Positions 31,901 to 45,000 of a stretch of 64,000 nucleotides of DNA are shown one piece after another. Source of the DNA: Meloidogyne chitwoodi. Taxonomy: Eukaryota; Nematoda; Chromadorea; Rhabditida; Meloidogynidae. Where the stretch lies: contig JACZZP010000002.1 of the NCBI GenBank assembly GCA_015183035.1, forward strand, positions 2,818,272 through 2,882,271. Reading direction: 5' to 3'. Both the position numbers and the translations under genes were made by a program. The notes beneath the pieces were generated by a model. That model searched no databases, was not told where the DNA came from, and saw nothing but the letters and a program-made list of their open reading frames with translations. Position 1 is the stretch's first letter; each line of letters begins with the position of its first letter.

Positions 31901-33786
31901 AAAATAAAAAGCTTTTTTTTGAGTAATAATTTTTGCAACTTTTTTTTAATTTCTCAGAAATGTTTTTCTTTAGAAAATTTGCTTATAATTTTGCTTTTAA
32001 ACTCAACTAAAAAAGTTAAGTTTTATTTACTTGTTCTAATTAAAAAATTATTATTTTTTATAAAAAATAAAAGGCTATTTAACAATGTTCTATATCTTAT
32101 TTCTTTCTTAACTAAAAATAGCGTCTTCAAGTGGCAATTGCTTGTTTATTCTACGTCATAGGTGGCGCAATAAATATCCTTATTTTTTTATTTTAATATT
32201 TTTTTGCAAATAAATGCTATGTTTTCGTGCTATCCCCTCATAACATTTTTAAATTTTTATTAAATTTTAATATCCTTTTCCACCAATTTATTCTTTTAAC
32301 TTTGTTATAAACGAAAGGATTAAGTTATCTACATATTCCCCATTATATATTTTATCCCTCCCCTTTTAAACATTTAAATTTCCGTTTCCTTTATATTTAT
32401 CTTTGTTTTGTACTTTATTTCTAATAATTTAATATTGTAAGTGCTTAATGAGTGAGCGAAAAAAACTCACGGTTAATCTCGACAGACTTTTTAAACCAAT
32501 ACTATTCATATTCCACATACTGGAGGTAGGGTATAAATTAAAACAGTAAAAGATCCGCATTATTTTATTTATTCCCTAATTTTTATTCTCAAATGATAGA
32601 TCAAACTTTGTTTTTTCTTTATTATAACCAACATTTACTCTTTCCTAGAATGTAATAAACACACAGTTAAACATTTTTTGTATTTTTCCTCACGTTTTCA
32701 AGAATATAATAAATTATTTCTCGTTTCCAGGCAACAGAAATAAATAAACGAGTAGGCGATTGTGACGTGTAATACAAGTAGTAGGTGTTTATTGCCTGTG
32801 CAAAGAATTAACAAAACGATCTCATTTTATCAAAATGTTGAGAGAAAAAATTTAAAAAATTTATTGGCAGGGCGTAGAAATTTATATTGTTCACTTTTAG
32901 TGGGATGACGATTTCCCGCAGCGAGAAAATTGGCTTAAAAAGTTTTTAATAAAAGAATTTTCCAATTTTAATTTTTTATTTAAAGCAACAACATATAAAT
33001 CTTTTATCTCAAATATTAAAATAAAATTGAGTCAGATTTGCCTAAGATTTCCAAAATATATCGCAGACTTTGAAACTCAATAATCCAGTATTCATCGAAA
33101 TTCTATCATTTTAGCTTTTATCTTTTGTGAATTCAATTGCTACAGTAATTTAAGTGTCCTTCTTGTCTCAATAGCTTAGTTTTAGCAGTATTCCTTCAAA
33201 TTATTTAAAAATAAAAAATATTTTTGTTAATTTACTATATTCACAATATTTAGGTAATAATAGATAACTAATTGAAACATTTTCCTTTTAATTGTGCTAT
33301 ATAAACAAAGCAAGAAATTTTAATTAAAAAAGGTAAAAAAGACTTGCTAATACAAAATACTTGGAAATACGTCATTTTCCATAGAAAACGTTTTTTTTAA
33401 TTTTTATTCAAGACTGATTGACACATTCTTTTCAATAATTTTTACAAAATAATATGCACAATTTTTATACAAATAGCTATGAGAAAGGTGTTAAGCTTGA
33501 GAAAATAAAATGACTATTAGCTTATTTAAATAATACAAAGTATATATGTTTTATTTTAAAAAGATTATTTTTTATTAATATTTAGATACCCGGTGATTAT
33601 TTTATTTTTTCTTCTTAAATTCCTACCATTCCCAAAAATTTTATTTTTTGTCGGCATGTATTCGCCAGAGAAAGATTAAAGAATTCCAAACTACTTTTAA
33701 ACTTTCTTTTCCATTTTTTGGCTTAAAAGTTTACAAAAATCAACATTTTAATCTTCAATCTTTTTCCATTTTCACCCTCACTCATC
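28953..33786. other. 4.8-kb AT-rich gene desert
   Basis: No credible coding region. The plus-strand frame at 31919-32161 is low-complexity and unsupported. Structures seen: an imperfect inverted repeat at 29576-29596 with 29646-29664, and CAGGCAA ... TTGCCTG pairing at about 32730-32800. The region lies upstream of the potassium-channel gene, so long-range regulatory DNA is plausible but unproven. Confidence 0.55.
29576..29664. repeat. Imperfect inverted repeat
   Basis: TCTTAGGGGAAAATTGACTCA (21 nt, 29576-29596) is mirrored by TGAGTCATTTCCTCTAAGA (29646-29664), differing by an internal substitution and a two-base gap. The spacer of about 49 nt is richer in GC than the flanks. It could be a worn MITE or a foldback. 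Confidence 0.5.
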
Positions 33787-36194
33787 ATGTATAGAATAAA
33801 TATGAGGGAAAGTGAAAATGAGGGGCTTCTTCATAATAATCATCATCAACAACAACAAAATAATAATAATAAAACATTTGAATTGGAGCATAAACAAAGG
33901 CACGTAGAGTTGGGAGATAATGAGGTTAAAAATGAAAATTAAAATTAATTAAATAAAAATTAATTAAATTAAAATTTTAAGAAACCTCCATTGGAAAGAT
34001 GTACTATTATCACAAAAAACAATAATACAAAAAATAATAAACCGTCAAAAACTTGCTGGAACTGTTTTAGAAGTGGCAAAAAATATGCCGCTAATTCTAT
34101 GATGAGGGCAGGTGCTTGGAGAGGTCAACAGCCTAGATTAGTTGATAAAGAGGGTGAATGTATTATTAAACCAAATAATCTGCGCGGGTCATTTAGTATT
34201 TGGTTAGTTGTTTTAAAAAATAATACATAAAGAAATTAATCTTTTAGCCTTCGAAATTGGTTTCATCTAGTTATTGAGCATAGTTGGAGACGTATTTTTA
34301 TACTCTTTTCGGGGAGTTTTGTTATTTGCTGGTTTACTTTTGGTCTTATATATTATTCTATACAACATTTCTCTGTTAATATTCAGGTTAATCTAGTTTA
34401 TAAAAATTTTATTTTATTTTTTAGCATCTATCAGAACAACATCAATGTATAGCCAATGTTCATTCCCTCACAAGTGCCTTTCTTTTTAGGTTAGCAATAC
34501 AAAAAAAAAATTTGTAAAATTTTTTTTTTAAATTTTTAGTCTTGAAAGTCAACATACAATAGGTTATGGTACTCGTTATATGACTGAAACTTGTCCACTT
34601 GCATATATCGCTTTATCACTTCAATGCATTGTTGGAGTACTTTTACAAACAATTTTGGTAGAATTTTTTAAAATTTGATAAAATTGTTTTTAATTTTCAG
34701 GCAGGCATTGTAATTGCTAAAATTTTGAGGCCTAAGAAAAGAAAACAAGAAATGCGTTTTAGTCAATGTGCAGTAATTGGCCCAGTTGATGATGAAGATC
34801 AGAGACCAGCTTTAATGATTAGATTAGCGGATATTCAACATAGGCTATATATTGCTGAGTCACATGTACGACTATACATGGCAACTACAAAAATAAACCA
34901 GGTTTGTTTAAAAAATGGCAAAATCGTTTAAATAAATGGCTAAATATGCAATTCTTATTTGCCAATTCTATCTTCATATTTTTAATATTCTAGAGAGGCG
35001 AATGTGAGTTACTTGGAGTACAAGACATGAATGTAGGTTATGATACCGGAATGGATAGAGTATTATTATTATGGCCAGTTGTCATCAGACATATTATTGA
35101 CCAAGAATCGCCTTTATGGGAAATAACAGAGGAAAAATTGAGAACATGTCAGTTTGAGTTGATAATGACTGTGGAAGGTATAGTAGAAGCTACGGGAATG
35201 GCATTTCAGGTAAATTAATTGTGGACTTTAGAATCTAATTAAAATAAAATTAAAGGCTCGTTCTTCATTTTTACCCGATGAAATTCACTGGGCAAAACGA
35301 TTTGTGCCTATGATGAGGCTAAATACAAATACAAATCAATTTGAAGTAATTTTAAATAAATTTGAGAATATTTTTGAATATTCAAATTTATTTTTAGGTT
35401 GACTATAATTTATTTGACGTAACAGAACTTCACCCATTAGAGTCATGGTTACCTTCAAATGAATGTAACAACGAACAAAATGAAGACGAATGTTCCCAAA
35501 TGCCTTACTCCACAAAATTATCTGTTATTTCTGAACTCAATTCAATAGCTATACAAAATCAAACACAACATATAAATTATAATAATATTCATTGTGGAAT
35601 AATACCAAATGGAATAGCATTTCCGACATTGTCAGAGCCATTACCTTCTTCATTCCACAATCAACATTTCCTTTCACATCATCATAATCATCTAACAGAT
35701 CAACAAAATCAAATATCACAGTTACGAAGAAAATCAACTTGCTCAATTGCTGATTCTATCCGTAGTGGAAAATTTATTCCAAATAATAATTCGTTGTCTG
35801 ATGAGGTTGGTAAATCACAAATATTAAAATAAAATTAAAATAAATTTTTTTATAAGTGTGGTGAGTCGGTCCTGTTTCCTCCACCTCTTATTTTCCTCCA
35901 AAAATTGAAAAATTTTTTATTTAGAAGAATGGCGAAAACATTCGGCAAAGGAAAAGTTCTCGGGGATCATTACTTCATGTGCTACTTAGGCGAACACAAA
36001 CTAACGACAGTAGCCCTCTTGTAGGAAATAATGGAACTGGCAACAATAACAACATTTCTCAAGAAGAAAATGAAGAATTTAATGGAGGAGAAAGAACAGG
36101 AGGAGTATTAAGTTCTGCGTGTTCTCCACTTCCTCCATTATCTTCAGCAAGTCCTTATGTTGTTCATACACTCCAGCATTCTGGATTTACTTAA
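33787..36194 (+). CDS. irk: Inward-rectifier potassium channel (Kir)
   Basis: A Kir-family channel subunit; four assemble to set resting potential and carry K+ inward. The N-terminus is cytosolic and Gln/Asn-rich, then RLVDKEGECIIKPNNLRGSF precedes helix M1 (HSWRRIFILFSGSFVICWFTF). The pore loop has the selectivity filter TIGYGTR. M2 reads QCIVGVLLQTILAGIVIAKI. The large cytoplasmic domain has the expected KRKQEMRFSQCAVIG, LMIRLADIQHRLYIAESHVR, ELIMTVEGIVEATGMAFQAR, SFLPDEIHWAKRF. The C-terminal tail is Ser/Asn-rich, ends HTLQHSGFT, and has no classical PDZ ligand. About ten exons; frames join cleanly. The start at 33787 gives MYRINMRESENEG. C. elegans paralogues are irk-1 to irk-3; I cannot say which. 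Confidence 0.92.
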
Positions 36195-36891
36195 ATCTTA
36201 CGAGAATTATTATCTCGGCTACAAAATTTAATGTTTTAATCCTTTCGGATTAATAGAATGGCATTTACACTTAAATTTAATATAGTAGCTTTCTTTTAAA
36301 ACTCCAACTTCCTTTAATTTTATTAATTTTTATTTGATACATAATAACTCTTTTAAAATACAGTAGACTCTCATTTAATTAGGGCATAAATGAGCAAATT
36401 GTGTACCATAATCCTAATGTATTTACTCTGGGTCGAAATTTCGATTTCGAACTTTTTACAATTTCGACCCAATCCTGCTCTCATTGTATTTTTTAACGAG
36501 AGTCAATTGTACTAGTTTAAAATGATTCAAACTTGTAGTATTTTATCCTTTTATTTTATCTGAAAACATCATTGATCTCCTAATCTTTTAAATTAATCAA
36601 GTGGCCTTATAAAAGCAGACATTTACAATCAATAAAAATTTTATTCTTTTTCTTTATTTTTAATAAAAATTTTATATTTAAAATGTTATAAATTTATATA
36701 AAATAAAAAAATGTAAATATATTATTAGATCAAGTTTGATTTATAGAAAATATGTATTTTTATTATGTGAAATAAATAATCAGAAATTTTTTTAACATGT
36801 TAAAAGTACAAAGTGGAAAAACGAATAAAACATTTCTTATTAATGATATATTTTTGCAGTCACACCCGTCCAAATATTATTTATATTTTTT
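36195..36891. other. Convergent intergenic region
   Basis: 3' flanks of the Kir gene (+) and globin gene (-). It contains the MITE at 36361-36509; the rest is AT-rich with no visible gene. Confidence 0.6.
36361..36509. mobile_element. pogo/Tc1-like MITE
   Basis: A 149-bp element flanked by TA on both sides (36359-36360 and 36510-36511), the target preference of Tc1/mariner/pogo elements. The left end reads CAGTAGACTCTCATT; the right end on the opposite strand reads CAATTGACTCTCGTT, matching at 12 of 15 positions. The CAGTTGACTCTC-like terminus resembles pogo elements. Inside is a second inverted repeat, GGGTCGAAATTT with AATTTCGACCC (about 36431-36471). Non-coding. Confidence 0.75.
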
Positions 36892-39498
36892 TCAGAAGAA
36901 TTCTGCTTTACGGAGATGTTTCTGGAAGAAAAATAAATTTTAAGAAAAAATCTAAATAATAAAAAACCTTTTCCCCAAGTTTTAAATTTTGTTGTTGAAC
37001 TCCAGTAGTTAATGACGTTTTTTGTTCTGCAAATTTAAAAGTATTTGTTTGAGATCCATTTCTTTTTACAGGGGATTGGAGTTCATTCGCAGAAGCACTC
37101 TTTTCTACTCCAGTTAAGGAATGTTCTCTATTTTCTATATCTACATCCTCTTCTAATCGAAGTGAAAGCTCTCGTTGCTGAACGTTTCTGTGGCGTTGAG
37201 AAATTCGTTGAGCACGCATTGCTTGATAATAGCCGTCACGGACAGCACTGAACATTAATGAGACAAGAAGAGACCAAGCAATTATTGTGTCAGAGGGCTA
37301 AGAAATTATGTAAACATATTAATGAAAAAATATCCAAAGAATCCCAAAACTGGGTAATTATTTTCAACTTAACATTAGAGAGTAATTAATAGAGAGATAG
37401 TAATTAATAGAGTAAATACGGTATATACTTTATAAAAATACCTGATGTGTAGCCTGATCTAGAATAATGCATTCAACTGTCATTGCATCGGCTAAGCTCA
37501 CCCAAAAATCAGGCTTGAACCCATAGCATTTTAACTCAACATGTTCCTCTCCATATCTTCTAGCCAATTTTTCAACAGCCTCAACACTATCTACCTTAAA
37601 TTGGTAAATTTTTTATTTTTTTCTAAGTATAAAGAACCCATACCCTTCGAACAACATTGTCCAAAAATTGTCTTAAGCGTGTAGTTAATTGCAGCCAACG
37701 TTCTTTACCCATTGAATAAACAAAATTTCGAAAATCTGGTCTTTTCTCAAGTAATCGGGAACAAATACGAGCACCTGAAACATGCATTTTATTTTATGTA
37801 AAATACCTATGTAGAGATTAAAAATCATTTTTAAATTTAAACGTACCAATATCATTATGTGGCTGTTCAAAACATAATTGAATAATTTCCCTTCCGCTTG
37901 CCGAAATTGGATTTAAAGTAACTGCAAGGCCTGCATCAGATTTTCGAATTGATTTTTGTGCTCCTAATTGAGCTAAAAGCGGTCGACCTAATGAGGCGCG
38001 TCTTGAGAGGGCATTAACCAAACTAGTAGAACTATGAAGTTTATTGGCATTTGATGGGCGATGAACAGGTGAAGGCCATTCATTTTGCTGTTGGCTAACA
38101 CTTCGATTTATCAAACTAAAAAACAAAATAAATTTTTAATTTTTGTTATTAAAATTATTATTTTTGCCTCTATTCTAAATAAGAAAAATAATTGTCTATT
38201 TCCATTAATTATTAAATTCTCTTAATAATTCCTATCTTTAGCACAACCAATTAATGTTTTTCCAGAGCTATAAATAATGCCAAAGGAGAGATGACGTAAA
38301 TAGTAATTTGTAAGCTATTTTTGGGAGAAAAAATAACAGCTGTCTTATTTACTTTGAGGAATGAGATAAGACAAAAGATCAACTTAACTTACAAGATCTA
38401 CCCTATATATTCTAATTGTGTGGGTGTTAATTGATTTTCAAATTAAAAAGACTATGAATTACTAAATTAATAAAAGTGAATGATTTTGACAGATCTATCT
38501 CAAATTTTTCCCATCAATCATTAATCATGTTATTTTATGGATATAAATAGAACTAAAATCGATTTAGAATAAATAAAGTATTTTTAAAAGATATAAAATT
38601 TTTTGAATTAAAAGGTTATAAATTAAAAAACCTATTGCCAGCCTTAAGTGATCGCCTTCTCGTTAGAGTCATCCTATTTGGAACATTTCTCTTTTCGGGA
38701 CCATTAGATGTAGAAGAAAGGCTAACTTCATGACCACGTAGCCACGCCCATGTAAGGGTCCTTCGTTTTTGTCCTTGTTTAGAATTTGTTGTTTCGATAG
38801 AAGTTTCAGATGAAGCAGCTAGACCAGCCGGGGAACTATTTGGTTGGGGTGAATTTGGTGTAGTTGAGGAAGAACCTGCAAACACAGCCGCAGCTAGTTG
38901 AGCTGATTTAGCTGCTGCAGATGTTGTAATATATCCATTTTTTGGAGAGGAGCTTGGATTTGTTTTTGAATTTTTTGTTGATTTATTTGTAGTAGCTTTA
39001 TCTGTAGGGATTCTTTTTGTAGTGATGAGTAATCGACGATTAGGACTATAAAAATTTTAAAATGTTTTATTTATTAAAGAAAATACAGTATAACCTTCTC
39101 TCTTTTATTTGCTCAGGTTCAACTTGACCTAATATACTTCCATTTTCTTCCTTCCTCTCAATAGTTCCCAAATTATTAATGGACACAGCAGTTGCCTTTA
39201 TTGCCTCAAAGGATCGTTCACGTTGCAGATCATACATTGACAAAGCTTTACCTTTACAATTTTCTGTGTCTTCATTTAAATTTTCATCAATGGCACTGGA
39301 CATCCTTCGTCTACATTAAAATATTTTTTATTAAAAAATTTCCAATTTAATAATATTTTTTCTATATTTTTTATATGCACTTTAATATTAAAAATAATAA
39401 AATTCCGGAAAAAAGTTTTGCCACTCAATAAACGAAATATAGAAAACTTGCCTGGTTTTGTCAAAACTATTATTTATTGTTGATGAAGTAGCACCCAT
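36892..39498 (-). CDS. Nematode globin with N-myristoylation signal
   Basis: A single-domain globin within a long polar protein; nematode globins act in oxygen, NO or redox sensing. The N-terminus MGATSS fits the N-myristoylation consensus, and a basic RRR follows, suggesting membrane attachment. A long Ser/Thr/Asn-rich region comes next. The globin core begins near NPISASGREIIQLCFEQP and includes ICSRLLEKRPDFRNFVYSMG, RLRQFLDNVVRRVDSVE, and helix F GEEHVELKCYGFKPDFW with the likely proximal histidine. The distal E7 position appears not to be histidine. After the globin fold (ending AVRDGYYQAMRAQR) a polar tail ends KHLRKAEFF. Exon 1 joins exon 2 through a GC-AG intron (AG|GCAAGT) to keep frame. 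Confidence 0.8.
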
Positions 39499-42058
39499 TA
39501 TGTTTAACAATATTTTTTTTATTTTAATAAAATTACGTCAACTATAAAATTTTAAAAAATTATAATTTGTTTTCAAGTGTTTGGTAAAAAAACATCGAAG
39601 AAAAAATTAATAAAATAAATTTTAGGAAAGGATAAGAATAAAATATCAAATATTCTAAGATTTATTTGCTTTTATAATTTATTGCTAGCTAGCTACTTCA
39701 TTAAAAATACTTGGGGTAGGTTTATTTAGCAATAAGAATCGAAAAAAGATTAATGAAGGCCCTAGGGAGTGCAAAAGACAATTAACCTTCTAGTGACAAA
39801 GGAAAGGGATAAAGCCTCATTATTTTACTCGGGAAAAAGAATTCTTTTAGAATGGATTAAAAATAACTCAAAACAGTATTTCGAAAAAAACGAAAGTCGA
39901 AAAAAAACGAACATAAAACTTTTTTCTCTCCTAACGAATCCTGAGATACTAAAATTATTATTATTATTTTCTAATGCGTAAATGAATAATTTAAAAATAA
40001 TTTTAAATATTAACTAAAAAATGAATAATAAAAAAGCAAAAGATTAAATATAGAATTATTTGTTTTTTAAAAAATAAAATACCTCCAGCTGTGTTAATTG
40101 TTTATTTTGTTAACATTAAAAAACAAATGTCAAAGCAAAATAAACAAAAAATATAAAAAAGCTAAAAAAGCGTTTAACGGCATAATTTACTCAAAATGCT
40201 ATTAAATGTGAAAATAAAGAAAATTGAAAGGAATGAGAAAAGAGAAGATTTTTTAGATTTCTATTACTTTTCCTACTTTTTCAGCTGGCATTTTTTTGTT
40301 CTGCCGCATAATAGTCTTTTTTTTATTTTTTTTTTCACATCATTGACATTAGACATGCAACTCTTCTATACGTAAAAATGAAAAATCTCGACAAAAGAGG
40401 TTGGCGCTTGGTGTGAATTTAAAAATGAAAGAGGGAAACATTGCCGTCAGCAAAGGCCAATTGTCTCTCCTCTTTGAGGGGCGCCTTGGGCGTCATATCC
40501 TCTCAAATGCCAAGAAACTCTTCCAAAGAAATAAAAGCTGTGACCCGTTAAAAGAATAAAATTTAGTAGTATAAGAAGAATATGAAGGACAAAAACAGTT
40601 GTTTTATTAAAATACTCTTTGAAGTGTAAACTAGAGAGAACAGAAGAATAATTTGAAGGATTTGAGTGATAAAAGAAATGACAAGCGGCCAATTTTAAAT
40701 ATATTTTTTTTATTAATATGTTTAATTTTAAATTACAACTTTCAGACGATTATTTAAGCTTTTTTTAACCACAAAATGATGTAAAGCTTAATTTAGCAAT
40801 AAAATTAAAAAATTCTAAATCTGAGTTAAATCAAATTAAAAAAGAAAGATGACACAATTATTAGATTTGTAATTAAAAATTGCAACTTTATAGTATAAAA
40901 AAATTTTTTCCAATAAAACTATCATTTTTTATTTGACGTTTACTTCCAAAATTTTTATTTATTATTCTCACATTGCAAAAAAGGAGATTTTTCGGATAAA
41001 ATATGAGAATAGCCAACAGGGATTTATTTGGAAAAATGAAGAAAGACTTAACAAAGAAAGCAAAAGAAAAGAAAAAAGGAAACGGGATAGTGACGTAAAA
41101 GGTTAATTTCTTAGTCCTTTGAAATTGGATATTTTTGGACAAATGAGCAAATTTGTTGGTTGTTGATCAGCCAACCACATGTAAAAATTAAAAAGAAGGA
41201 ACAAATGCACAGAAAATTTATTGGCTTTACTAAATAAATTATAATTATTTAACATACATTTTTGAAAAAGGATATAATAATAATTAATAAATTAAAGAAA
41301 AATGGAATGAAATTATTCTGTAAATTTTGGTCTTTACTTTTATGCGGAAAAAGTCCGCAAGTTTTGTCCGCATGTTAAACTATTGACAGCTAATTATGTG
41401 AAATTTTGTTGAGGAAGGTGAAAAGAAGAGTTTGATGAATTCAAATATATTTGCGGACAAAACTTGCGGACTCTGGGTAGCATAATGGGGAACTACAATG
41501 CAATCCGCAAAAGCGCAATGCGTTGTAGCCAGTCCTAAATATTAGTAGCAACTTTATTTGAGAAAAGCTGATTTCTTTTAAATTAGCACGGATATTTACT
41601 AATGATTTCATAGAATATAGCTCCAAGAATTTTTTCCATTTTTAATTAAATAAATAACGATCAATTCGAGTGTTTCTTCGGCTTTTGGTTGCCTTTATTT
41701 TCATTTATTTATTCTCTCATCATTTCCTTTCTCACATTCCGAATTTAATGTGCGCGAAAGCTGTGCATAAATGCTGAGTGGACGAGATCCTGAAAACTAG
41801 AACAAAAAAGAGAAAAACAATTCTCCAAACATCGATCAAGTTTATCCTCCTTTCATTTTCCTTTACCAAAACAAGAGTAATATTTATTGTAAATTTCTTT
41901 TATTTATTGAAAGCTTTTTGAATTAGATTTTACTTTCTATAGCGTAAAAAAAAGCTCTTCAATATTTAGTTAAAGCACATTCCCTTTTAAAATTTTAGAA
42001 AAGCTTAAAAAATAAAAAGAAAATATTATTTATTTATTATTTAATAAGTTTACTACAA
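39499..42058. other. 2.6-kb intergenic region with perfect inverted repeat
   Basis: Divergent promoters of the globin (-) and PTR (+) genes should lie here. Short frames at 39769-39981 (+) and 40447-40692 (-) lack support. The notable structure is the 21-bp perfect inverted repeat at 41352-41372 and 41452-41472. Confidence 0.55.
41352..41472. repeat. 21-bp perfect inverted repeat
   Basis: AGTCCGCAAGTTTTGTCCGC plus one further base at 41352-41372 pairs exactly with 41452-41472 across a 79-nt spacer. The arms are GC-richer than the surroundings. The total size would suit a foldback or a small-RNA precursor; expression is unknown. Confidence 0.75.
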
Positions 42059-45000
42059 ATGCCATCAAACGATTTATTTCAGAATAAAATTAATCCGTTT
42101 GGATTACTGCAGGATTTACTTGCTAGACTTTTCTTTAGGTTAAATTTTACAAAATTTAATTTTAAAATAATTTTATATATACGTAGATATGGATTTTTTA
42201 TTGCAAAGCATCCCCGTCCCTTTATAATTATACCTGTTGTAAGTAGAAATTATTTATTTTATTAAATTTAATAATTTTAAAAATAATTTTAGCTTGTTAC
42301 TTTTTTACTAATGTTTGGCATTCTCAATCTTCGAATAGAGGTAAAATTAAAGATAAATATTTCCTTAACATTTTAATACTAAATAAAGTTTGTAAATTTT
42401 ATAGGATGATCTCAGATTATTATATTCGCCTGAACACTCAATGTCACGTGTTGAATATCAAATTCATAAAGAATTTAGTGGAGATACAATTAATAGGTAA
42501 TTTAAACCAAATATTCTTTTTAATTTAAAATTTGGTTAGTTCTTATGTTGCTATAGCTTTAGAAGCGGCACCCCCTAATTCACAGTTTGAAGTTAACGAA
42601 GAATCCTCAACTGATCTTTTAAAGGCAAGAATTTATTTTATTTAATTATTATTTTATTTTTCAGCACAGTTCAACAACTCATTTTCCCATTAATTGGAGA
42701 AATATGCTAAGGCATGAAATTGCTGTCTCAATTACTAGCTTACAGCAATTTATAATGCATAATATGACCATAGATTTGCCCGATGGCAGTTATCACTTTG
42801 GCAATGATATTTGCACTCGTAATGTCCTCTGCCCTTTAAGCAATGTTCTTGTTCAGCTTTTCTTTGATGCTTATTTCAGTGAAAAGGTAAATTAATTGAG
42901 TATATTCCTTAAGGAGTAACCTTAATAATATTTCTCTCCTAACTAAGAGTACCCTAATTATTCAAATCTAGATGAAATGAGATAAAATTTTCAGTTAAGA
43001 AAAGACCCTCGTATTGAACTTCATTGGCCTATTCTAAAATTCTTTGAGAATAAAATGTTTATGCCAACAAACTTTTATGGTGTTGAATTAAATACTAATG
43101 AGAGTAATTCTGATGGTTTTGATTCAATTCGCTCAATTCAAGTTGTTCATTTGGTCTATCATATTGCTGGAACTGAAAAGGTGTGTTGAAATGAATAAAC
43201 CTTTTTTATAAATTTTTTAAAGTATACAGCAGAAGAAGTAGGCATTGCCGTTGAAAAATCACTTAAACAAGCTTTGGCAGAGCGCGAGCATTTACTGCGT
43301 TACTCATTATTTTCTCTAGCTATTTTAAAATCTGAAATGCAAAAAAATACAACTTACACACTTCCATATATTTCTTTAACACTTATTCTGCTTATAACTT
43401 TTACAGTCTGCTCATGGTCTGCTATTAATTTAATAAAATTTAATGATTTTTAGCATGACTGGTGACTGCATAACCAGTAAACCCTTAGAAGCTTTACTAG
43501 GAATTTTTTCCTCTTCACTTGCTATTGGTAGCTCTGCTGGGCTTCTTCTATTGCTTGGTGTGCCTTTTATCCATCAAGTATAAATTTATTTAATAAAAGT
43601 CAAACAAGCTTATTTTAAAATTTTAAACAAATTTTAAGGTAACAGTTGTACCTTTCCTTGCTTTTGCAATTGGTGTAGACGATACTTATGTAATGCTAGG
43701 GGCCTGGCAAGACACTAAACGAAATCAAAGCCCTGAAAAGAGAATGGCGCTAAGCTTGGAAGAAGCTGGTTCTGCAATAACTGTAAACTTCAAAATATTT
43801 TAAAATTAATAATAATTTTAATAAAAAATATTTCAGGTAACTTCATTAACTTCTTTTATTTCCTTTGGCATTGGAACGTTCTCCGCAACACCGGCAATCT
43901 CAATTTTTTGTAAATTCATTGCTATTGCAGTCCTCTTTGACTATATCTATCAAATTACATTTTTTGCTGCTGTTATGGCCTTAGGGGGTCTTAGAGAAGC
44001 TGCAGGGCATCACTGTGTTTTTATTTGGAAACGAATGCCAAAGGAGAAAATTTCCCAGGTATTTTTTAAATAAAATATTCTTTAAAAACGGATATTTTAT
44101 TGAGGATTTATCTTTTAGTGTTAAAATATAATATTTGTTTAATGTGGATTTTGGGTCATTTTTTCTTCAAAATAGCTAAAGTTTTTTAAAAGTGAAAAAT
44201 CTTAAAATAATTTTTTATCTCTATTTTACTTTTTTCAAGTACAAATCTTAACTTCATTCTCATTGACAGATTCCAATTTAGTAGTTTCTCCTTCAAGTAT
44301 TATCACTTTAGCATCATCTATTTTCGATATATTCTGTTGTGATGTATTGTTGAAGCCTCTAGTTACTGAAAAACTTATTCAAGTTTATGCTTAATTTTTA
44401 TTTTCAAAGTATTAAACAAAACCTTGACATTTTTGAACTTTTTCCAACATTTTATTATTCCCTTCTGTAGGCAATGGAATTTTACCAGTATCTTCCAAAT
44501 TCTTAAAATTTTCTAAACTCCTATTAAAATTTTTATTATCCCCTTTTCTATATGATTGTTCTGCTTCTTCTCCTTTAAAATCTTCTTTCAAGGTTTTTCT
44601 TTTTACTGCACTTACAACCAATTCTAAATTTTTTTCATTTTCTGTTAGCTTTTTATTTTTTAAATTTGGATCATCATCCTTGCTAATCTGAATATTTTCT
44701 CCAGCATGATTTGATTTATCTTTTCCCTCCTTTTTATCTTTACTTTTCCAAATTAACTTTTTTGTTTTTGAAGGCATAATTTTACTTGATTCTAAGCCTT
44801 TATTAAATTCTAGATTATTATTTTTGTTTCCATTTTTATTGTCCTCTAGAGATTTATTTTTGAAAGTTCTCACCGATTTCTGTTTTATTTCCTCGGGGTG
44901 TAAATCTTTTGGACTTTCTAAATCTTTCAGACTTTCTCCTAAAAAGTTGTAAGATGGAGTATAAGCATTTTGATTGAATTTGTCATATTTAAAAATTCCA

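Noticed and set aside
39769..39981. 70-codon plus-strand frame
   Set aside because: Low-complexity Lys/Leu/Asn product in AT-rich intergenic DNA, no splice signals or domain.
40447..40692. 81-codon minus-strand frame with hydrophobic stretch
   Set aside because: The hydrophobicity reflects T-rich DNA. No signal-peptide context or homologous motif was seen.
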